Position numbers and translations under genes: made by a program | Assembly (NCBI GenBank): GCA_014859215.1 | Contig: JACUUS010000019.1 | Coordinates: 1 to 20,313, forward strand | Direction of reading: 5' to 3' | DNA: 20,313 nt | From: Dehalococcoidia bacterium | GTDB lineage: Bacteria > Chloroflexota > Dehalococcoidia > SZUA-161 | The notes under the pieces: generated by a model | Database searches by the model: none | Told to the model about the DNA's origin: nothing | The model's input: the letters and a program-made list of their open reading frames with translations, nothing else | In this document: positions 15,298 to 20,313 of the stretch, piece after piece | How positions within the stretch are numbered: the stretch's first letter is position 1 | Layout of the letters: the number at the start of each line of letters is the position of its first letter

Positions 15298-15325
15298 AGG
15301 CCGCTCTCAGGGCGGCCTTCTTTTG
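15298..15325 (+). terminator. strong hairpin terminator, probably bidirectional
   Basis: A 7-bp GC-rich stem, AGGCCGC (15298-15304) / GCGGCCT (15312-15318), extended by AAGA/TCTT around one bulged base, is followed by TCTTTTG on the plus strand. The minus-strand reading is followed by a T-rich stretch too, so it could end both the 41-residue protein gene and the giant repeat gene converging from the right. Confidence 0.75.
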
Positions 15326-15387
15326 CCATCAGCATCAAAAAGAGAAAGGAAAGAATATCCTGCGCGCCCGGGACAGGTGGAGGTTGA

Positions 15388-18300
15388 TTAGCTGCCGGGC
15401 CGTTTGGTTATTACGATGATTCTCTTGACCGGGGGATTCTCGACCCTGCGGCCGGGTACGAGTCCGGCGTCTTCCGGTGACTCCTCATAAGCTCGCTGGA
15501 CTTCCGGAATTTCGGTTAACAGATCAATGAGCGGCGCTCCGGCCTGTAACCGGATCCGTATGGTGATTCCCTTGTCAACGGAGCCCCCCAGGTTCAGGAC
15601 TTCGAGCTGTGGCATATGTTTCAACTGTTTGTGAATGTGAAGCATCTGGTCAAGGCCAATGGGAGGTGGAAGTGCAAGTTCCATTACGCCGTTAACATCG
15701 TCTCCGGGGGGCTCCCTGTGACCGTTGTTCGCGAATTCCTGCTCGCCGGGCGCCTTGTTCGCGGAGGCGCATCCGGGTTGTGATTCGAGAAGAGCCGTTG
15801 CGCGTTGTTCCGCCGCATCTTCGAGTGCGCGATAAGCACGGGCGGACTGCTCCTGTAAGGCGGGAACGGAGTCCTCCAGGGCCTTTGCGAGGTTAAGGAG
15901 ATTACGCTGAACTCTGCCAAAAAGGTCCCTCGCCTCTTCCTCGACAGTCTTCTTGCTCTTTCCGGTGGCAAACAATCGCTGAGCTTCCTTCTTAAGTGTC
16001 TGTGCGCTTTCCTCAGCCTTCTTTTTCGTCTCCTGTAATATCCGGGTAGCGGTTTGGTCGGCGCAGGCAACCAGTCTCTCCGCTTCCTCCCGGGCTTGCC
16101 TCCGTGTCGCTTCAATGATCTGGTCAATCTGCTCTTGAGCCTGAGTAAGCGTAATTGCCGCCTCGGACTCGGCATTCAACCGGGCTTCTTCAAGCATGCG
16201 CGCCTTGATCTGCTCGGCTTCGGAGAGAATCGTGGACGCCCCGGCTTCCGCTTCCTTCCTTGCTTCATCAATGAGCTCGCCGCATTTGCGTCCGGCCTCG
16301 GCAAGGAGACTGTCAGCCTCGGGCCTGGCTTCTGCCTTTGCTTTTTCGATGATATCCTGACTTTGCTTTTCAGCTTCAGCCATGATCTTGCCTGCCTCCC
16401 CTGAGGCCTTTTCCATGGCTTCAGCAAGGAGCTTATCGCATTTCTTGCTTGCCTGGGATAGGAGGCGAGTCGCATTCTCTTCCGCCTTGCTCTGTGCTTC
16501 AGCCAGGATCTGGTCTCTTTCTTGTTCCGCCTCGGACAGGAGACCCCTTGCTTCCTTCCTGGCCTTCGCCCGGGCGTCGTCCAGAATCTCTTCCACCTGT
16601 TGCTGCGCTTTCGCAAGCTGGCCGGCGGCGTTTGCCTCCGCTTCCTGCCTGACCTCGTCCATAATCCGGGACCTGGTCTGCTCACTCTCGGCTAGAATTC
16701 TTGCCGCCTCTGCCTCAGCTTCCTTCCTCGCGTCCTCCATTATCTCGATCCGCTTCTGTTGAGCTTCGGCCAGGACCCGCCCAGCCTCCGGTCCGGCCTC
16801 CGCCCGCGCCTGTTCAAGCATTTCGAGACTTGTCTTCTCTGCTTCCGCCATGATACTCGCGGCTTCGGCGTGTGCCTTGCCTGCTGCTTCGCCGACCAGC
16901 TGGTCGCATTTCAGCCAGGCTTCGAGCAGGAGGTTCTCAGCATCTTTCTCGGCCTTGCTCTTCGCGTCCTCGACCGTTTTCTGTCTTTCGAGTTCAGCTC
17001 TGGAGCGGACCTCTCTGGCATCCTTCTCGGCCTTCTCTCTGGCCCTCTGAATAATACCTCCCACCTGGTGCTCGGCTTTGGCGAGTATACCGGCTGACTT
17101 GGTTTCAGCCTTCTTTTTCGCATCATCCATGATTTTTGCGCGGGCTTGCTCGGCGGCGGCGACAATCTCTGCCGCTTTCTCCCGGGCTTCGTTCTGTGCA
17201 TCCTCGATTATGGCGGCCCGCTTCTGCTCTGCTTCCGCCAGTATCCTCTCTGCCTCAGGCCTGGCATCGTTTCTGGCATCCTCGATTATCCGGCTGACGG
17301 TCTCTTCAGCCTCTGCCAGGACCCTGTTCGAATCCTCGGACGCCTTTTGCCTGGCTTCCTCAATTATCCGGGCGCTTTCCCGGCCTGCTTCGGCCAGCAA
17401 ACTCGCGCTATCTGTTTCCACCTTCGCTCTCGCCTGCTCGAACAGGTCCGCTCTCTCACGCTCGGCTTCCGAGAGGACCTCACCAGCTTTCTTTTTGGCA
17501 TCCGACCGGGCGCTGTCAAGGATTTGACTTACCTGTTCGCGCGCTTCGTCCAGCAGGCTGGCGGTGTTGGCCTCCGCCTCCGCTCTTGCCTCCTCCAGGA
17601 GGCGGTCTCTGGCCTGCCGGGCCTCGGCAAGCGCATGGGAAAGGCGTGCATCGGCGTCTTTCCTGGCTTGCTCCAGGATAGTCTCCCGCTGCTGCTCCGC
17701 ATCGGCCAGGATTCTCTCAACCTCAGGTCCGGCGTCCTTTCTTGCCTGCTCAATTATGCGCGCCTTCTCTTGTTCGGCCTCGGCTACGAGCCGGTCTGCC
17801 TCCGGCTGCGCCTTTTTTCTGGCTTTGTTGACAATTTCTGCGCCCCTGCGTTCAGCGTCTGCGATAACGCTGCTTGCTTTCTCATCGGCCGCGACTCTTG
17901 CCTGCTCCAGGACTATCGCAGCTTTCTCTTCGGCCGCCGCCAGGATATCCCGTGCCTCTGCCTCGCCCTGCTTTCGAGCCTCTTCGAGGACCTGGCCGGA
18001 TCTTTGCCGGGCTTCCGCCAGGGTATTGGCGGCCTCCATGTCGGCCTTCCTGCGAGCCTCTGCGATTATTGATTGCGCCGTGTGTTCAGCCTGGCTCAGC
18101 GCTCTGCTGGTGTCTTCCTCCGCCTTCTTCCTGGCGCTGTCGATAAAGTGCTGGAGGGTCTCCCTGACATCGGCCACAATCTTGCTTGCGTCCTCGTTGG
18201 CTTTGCTCTTGGCTTCCTCTATGATTCGCCACTTGGTCTCTTCGGCCTCCGCCACGATAGCTTTCGCACTTGCTTCGGCGTTCACTTGCGCTTCGTTGAG

Positions 18301-19668
18301 GATGTGGCGGCTGGTCTGCTCGGCCTCAGATACCAGGGCCTCTGCATCCATCTGGGCCTGTGTTCTGGCTTGCTCGATGAATTCCTGCAGGGTCTGCTCA
18401 GCTTCCGCAGCCAGCTCGTGTATGCTGGAATCTGCTTTCTCCTTCGCTTTTTCCAGGATTTTGGACCTGGCCTGCTCTGCTTCGGCGACTATTGCCCTGG
18501 CGTCGGCCTCGGCGCTCTCTTGAGCTTGTTTCACCAGCTCGCGACCTGTTTTCTCAGCTTCGGCAACAAGCTGGACGGCGTCGTATTGTGCTTTCTGTCG
18601 TGCTTCTTCGATAAACTGGTGCACTGTCTGTTCAGCCTCGAGGACGATTCTGCGTGCGTTCTCGTCAGCCCTGCCTCTAGCATCTTCGACGATTTCTCTG
18701 GCGGTCTCCCTGGCCTGGGCAAGAACTCCGTTCGCCTTTTCCTCAGCATTCCTGCCGGCCTCCTCCAGGACCTTGTCAGCGGCTTCCTTGGCCCCGGCTA
18801 CGATCCGCGCGGCTTCCTCGTCGGCCTTTATGCGGGCTTTCTCAATGATTTGTGCTGCCGATTCTTCGGCCCTGGTGCGGATTTTGCCTGCTTCGGCCTT
18901 GGCCTGGTTCCTGGCCTCCTCGATTATGAGGATGCTCTTGTTCTCCGCCTCACCGCAGATAAGACCAACATCTTCGTTGGCCTTCTTGAGGGCCTCTTCG
19001 ATCAGGATTGCGCCCTTGTCCCTGGCTTCAGCTATGCATCGGTCGGCTTCAGGCCCTGCACCTGCCTTTGCGTCGTCCAGTATCTGGCGGGCTTTCTGCT
19101 CGGCCTCAAGAATTATCCTGTTGGCTTCGGGCCGTGCTTTGCTCTTTGCCTCTTCGAGCAATGCTTTGGCCTTCTCCTGCGCCTGGGCGACCACCGAGCC
19201 CGCTTCCAGCTCAGCCTTTGCGCGACCTTCTTCCCGTGCCTGTTCAAGCACGCTCTCCGCCTGCGCAATGATTCTGGCCGCTTCGGCCTCGCCTTTCTTT
19301 CTGGCCTCCTCGAATACCTGATGTCTCTTCTTCTCAGCCTCAAGCACAATCCTGCGCGCATCCACCTCGGCTTTCTTCCTGGCTTCCTCCAGTATCTGGC
19401 TGCCATTCCGTTCCACCGTCTCAGCCAGGATTTCCTGCGCGTTTTTGCGCGCCCGGGCTTCGGCTTCCGCGATGATAGTACGTGCTTTTCTTTCAGCCTC
19501 GAGGATAGTATTCTCGGCGAGGCTTGACGATGAGTTATTGTACTCCAGACGATAATCAGTCATCGGCCTATAAGTATGTGGGGCTGGAGGGGCCGCCTGT
19601 TCTTTGCCAGGCAATGAAGAAGATACGGGTCTGCCAGGCTTTGCGAGGATTGCCTGGGCGGCGGTCAT
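15388..19668 (-). CDS. giant 26-residue-repeat coiled-coil protein
   Basis: A roughly 1,426-residue cytoplasmic protein with no signal peptide or membrane segment; I recognise no characterised family. Layout (ATG 19668 numbering): a Pro/Ser-rich N-terminus (1-56); 45 tandem 26-residue units rich in Ala, Glu, Arg and Lys (57-1227); a further helical tail (1228 to about 1297); a Gly/Pro/Asn-rich linker; and a compact C-terminal domain (1325-1426) with alternating strands and helices, including MLHIHKQLKHMPQLEVL, GITIRIRLQ and a closing RIIVITKRP. Start: the frame opens at TTG 19743, but that TTG has no ribosome site, whereas ATG 19668 has GGAAGTGA two bases upstream and a candidate promoter above it, so I prefer it. 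Resemblance to ATP synthase subunit b is compositional. A scaffold, filament or spacer role is inference. A DedA-type gene lies upstream on the same strand. Confidence 0.85.
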   Translation of the reverse strand: MTAAQAILAKPGRPVSSSLPGKEQAAPPAPHTYRPMTDYRLEYNNSSSSLAENTILEAERKARTIIAEAEARARKNAQEILAETVERNGSQILEEARKKAEVDARRIVLEAEKKRHQVFEEARKKGEAEAARIIAQAESVLEQAREEGRAKAELEAGSVVAQAQEKAKALLEEAKSKARPEANRIILEAEQKARQILDDAKAGAGPEADRCIAEARDKGAILIEEALKKANEDVGLICGEAENKSILIIEEARNQAKAEAGKIRTRAEESAAQIIEKARIKADEEAARIVAGAKEAADKVLEEAGRNAEEKANGVLAQARETAREIVEDARGRADENARRIVLEAEQTVHQFIEEARQKAQYDAVQLVAEAEKTGRELVKQAQESAEADARAIVAEAEQARSKILEKAKEKADSSIHELAAEAEQTLQEFIEQARTQAQMDAEALVSEAEQTSRHILNEAQVNAEASAKAIVAEAEETKWRIIEEAKSKANEDASKIVADVRETLQHFIDSARKKAEEDTSRALSQAEHTAQSIIAEARRKADMEAANTLAEARQRSGQVLEEARKQGEAEARDILAAAEEKAAIVLEQARVAADEKASSVIADAERRGAEIVNKARKKAQPEADRLVAEAEQEKARIIEQARKDAGPEVERILADAEQQRETILEQARKDADARLSHALAEARQARDRLLEEARAEAEANTASLLDEAREQVSQILDSARSDAKKKAGEVLSEAERERADLFEQARAKVETDSASLLAEAGRESARIIEEARQKASEDSNRVLAEAEETVSRIIEDARNDARPEAERILAEAEQKRAAIIEDAQNEAREKAAEIVAAAEQARAKIMDDAKKKAETKSAGILAKAEHQVGGIIQRAREKAEKDAREVRSRAELERQKTVEDAKSKAEKDAENLLLEAWLKCDQLVGEAAGKAHAEAASIMAEAEKTSLEMLEQARAEAGPEAGRVLAEAQQKRIEIMEDARKEAEAEAARILAESEQTRSRIMDEVRQEAEANAAGQLAKAQQQVEEILDDARAKARKEARGLLSEAEQERDQILAEAQSKAEENATRLLSQASKKCDKLLAEAMEKASGEAGKIMAEAEKQSQDIIEKAKAEARPEADSLLAEAGRKCGELIDEARKEAEAGASTILSEAEQIKARMLEEARLNAESEAAITLTQAQEQIDQIIEATRRQAREEAERLVACADQTATRILQETKKKAEESAQTLKKEAQRLFATGKSKKTVEEEARDLFGRVQRNLLNLAKALEDSVPALQEQSARAYRALEDAAEQRATALLESQPGCASANKAPGEQEFANNGHREPPGDDVNGVMELALPPPIGLDQMLHIHKQLKHMPQLEVLNLGGSVDKGITIRIRLQAGAPLIDLLTEIPEVQRAYEESPEDAGLVPGRRVENPPVKRIIVITKRPGS
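15988..19500 (-). repeat. 45 x 78-bp coding tandem repeat (26-aa units)
   Basis: Hand alignment splits this stretch into 45 consecutive units of 26 codons, with one extra codon at the first junction and no other length change. In each unit Ala is usual at positions 2, 13, 17, 21 and 26, Glu at 1, 3 and 11, and Ile/Leu/Val at 9, 10, 24 and 25. Proline appears only at position 19 and only in units 5, 6, 22, 23, 29, 35 and 41. The DNA copies are strongly diverged, so the array is old rather than recently expanded. Confidence 0.88.
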
Positions 19669-19714
19669 ATTCACTTCCAGCTGCACCACGACGGGATGGT
19701 TTCTCGCAACTACA

Positions 19715-19743
19715 TTTTTAATGAGGTTTGCTGTATCAATCAA
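19715..19743 (-). promoter_or_regulatory. candidate promoter of the giant repeat gene
   Basis: On the minus strand TTGATT (19743-19738, 4 of 6) precedes TAAAAA (19720-19715, 4 of 6) by exactly 17 bases. Transcription would begin near 19708, 40 bases above ATG 19668. If real, it rules out the TTG at 19743 as the start codon. Confidence 0.3.
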
Positions 19744-19841
19744 TGGTGTTTTAGTACCGGACGGGGAGGTAAAATCGTTTGACTGGAAGGACTACAATGG
19801 GAGGTTGCCTGATCATCTTGCCCGGGAAGTCCTGTCTGGGC

Positions 19842-20313
19842 CTACCAGCCGAGCATAGGGGAGACCGCCTCCCAACCCAGTGCAGTCAACAGCACCACGA
19901 CCACATAGAGCAGGGTCCTGCCCAGCCAGCAGGCAAGGACGAATTTCCACAGTGGTACCCGGAGAATTCCGGCGGCGATCGCGACTATATCGAAGAAGAA
20001 TGGGACCACTGAGAGAAGGAATATGGCTATGACGCCCCATCTTTTCATCCAGCCGACAAGCTGGTTATAGCGCCTGTTATTCTCAACAACGGCGCGCCCG
20101 CTAAAGCCGAGAAGGTAGCCGGTGATCTCGCCTATCGCTGCGCCGGCTCCGCCTACGAGTCCGACTATTATCGGGCCGGGAATGCCTGTGGCCGGGTACA
20201 GGACCACCCCGATACCTGCCAGTAGAGGCAATACAGCGCCCAGAAAGAGAAAGACGGACGCGTTGCCGATAAGGCTGATCAGAAAGGCGCCGAGATAGCC
20301 GTAAGCGGCCAGG
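19842..20313 (-). CDS. DedA/VTT-type (SNARE-associated) membrane protein, 5'-truncated
   Basis: The C-terminal 156 codons of a membrane protein whose start lies beyond the right edge; the frame is open to 20313, so the TTG at 20231 is an internal Leu and not the start. Visible features are successive hydrophobic segments, a glycine-rich re-entrant stretch (GGAGAAIGEITGYLLGFSG), then VGWMKRWGVIAIFLLSVVPFFFDIVAIAAGILR and a final helix after KFVLACWLGRTL. This order (G-rich loop, helix, Pro/Phe-rich loop, AGxxR) is that of the VTT/DedA superfamily, whose members take part in lipid flipping and membrane homeostasis. The stop is 173 bases before ATG 19668 of the giant repeat gene on the same strand, so co-transcription is possible. 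Confidence 0.8.
   Translation of the reverse strand, partial: LAAYGYLGAFLISLIGNASVFLFLGAVLPLLAGIGVVLYPATGIPGPIIVGLVGGAGAAIGEITGYLLGFSGRAVVENNRRYNQLVGWMKRWGVIAIFLLSVVPFFFDIVAIAAGILRVPLWKFVLACWLGRTLLYVVVVLLTALGWEAVSPMLGW

Noticed and set aside
15988..19500. CRISPR or recent satellite array
   Set aside because: The 78-base units are codon-phased and highly diverged at DNA level, with no identical repeats or unique spacers.
17146..19527. Long plus-strand open frames antisense to the giant repeat gene (up to 484 codons)
   Set aside because: They repeat with the same 78-base period, are Leu/Cys/Phe/Ser-rich, lack ribosome sites and domains, and arise from Ala/Glu-rich codons read backwards.
15388..19743. 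ATP synthase subunit b or apolipoprotein-like identity for the giant protein
   Set aside because: The similarity is Ala/Glu/Lys coiled-coil composition only; there is no membrane anchor, the length is about nine times that of subunit b, and the period is strictly 26.

Overview
The window is a moderately GC-rich stretch of bacterial chromosome with mostly housekeeping and metabolic genes on both strands. Gene content suggests a deep-branching, probably anaerobic Gram-positive-type lineage. The pointers are a DUF1461/TIGR01906 membrane protein, a 4Fe-4S protein with a winged-helix-like N-terminus, an FmdB-type zinc ribbon with a Cys-rich tail, a COG2509 flavoprotein, and a huge Ala/Glu-rich coiled-coil protein. 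My tentative guess is Chloroflexota (Dehalococcoidia-like). This is inference from gene content; no taxonomic marker gene is present.

Layout. 1-316: non-coding, with a terminator for a gene left of the window. 317-2735: two minus-strand genes, an amidohydrolase-2 family protein that has lost several usual metal ligands and a soluble PAS histidine kinase with no visible partner. 2736-3506: non-coding, holding a partial copy of a tRNA-Pro gene and a good promoter for glgA. 3507-8934: a gluconeogenesis/glycogen block, glgA overlapping ppsA on the plus strand and glgC convergent to them. 8935-9502: non-coding, then an intact tRNA-Pro(GGG). 9574-11608: a tightly coupled minus-strand pair, DUF429 and a COG2509 FAD-dependent dehydrogenase. 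11762-14968: FmdB zinc ribbon, DUF1461 membrane protein, 4Fe-4S protein, mazG and a small ABM-fold protein. 15124-15249: a 41-codon membrane miniprotein. 15388-19743: the giant repeat protein. 19842-end: a truncated DedA/VTT membrane protein.

How genes work together. PpsA makes PEP from pyruvate, feeding gluconeogenesis. GlgC makes ADP-glucose from glucose-1-phosphate, and GlgA polymerises it. The interval is bracketed by an imperfect 50-bp direct repeat of the tRNA-Pro 3' half, in the geometry left by tRNA-targeted integration, although no integrase is visible.

The most striking object is the roughly 1,430-residue protein at 15388-19668. By hand it resolves into 45 tandem 26-residue units (15988-19500) with a single one-residue irregularity. 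The 26-residue period equals 11+15 and predicts an unusually long right-handed coiled coil, roughly 175 nm if continuous, capped by a small folded C-terminal domain.
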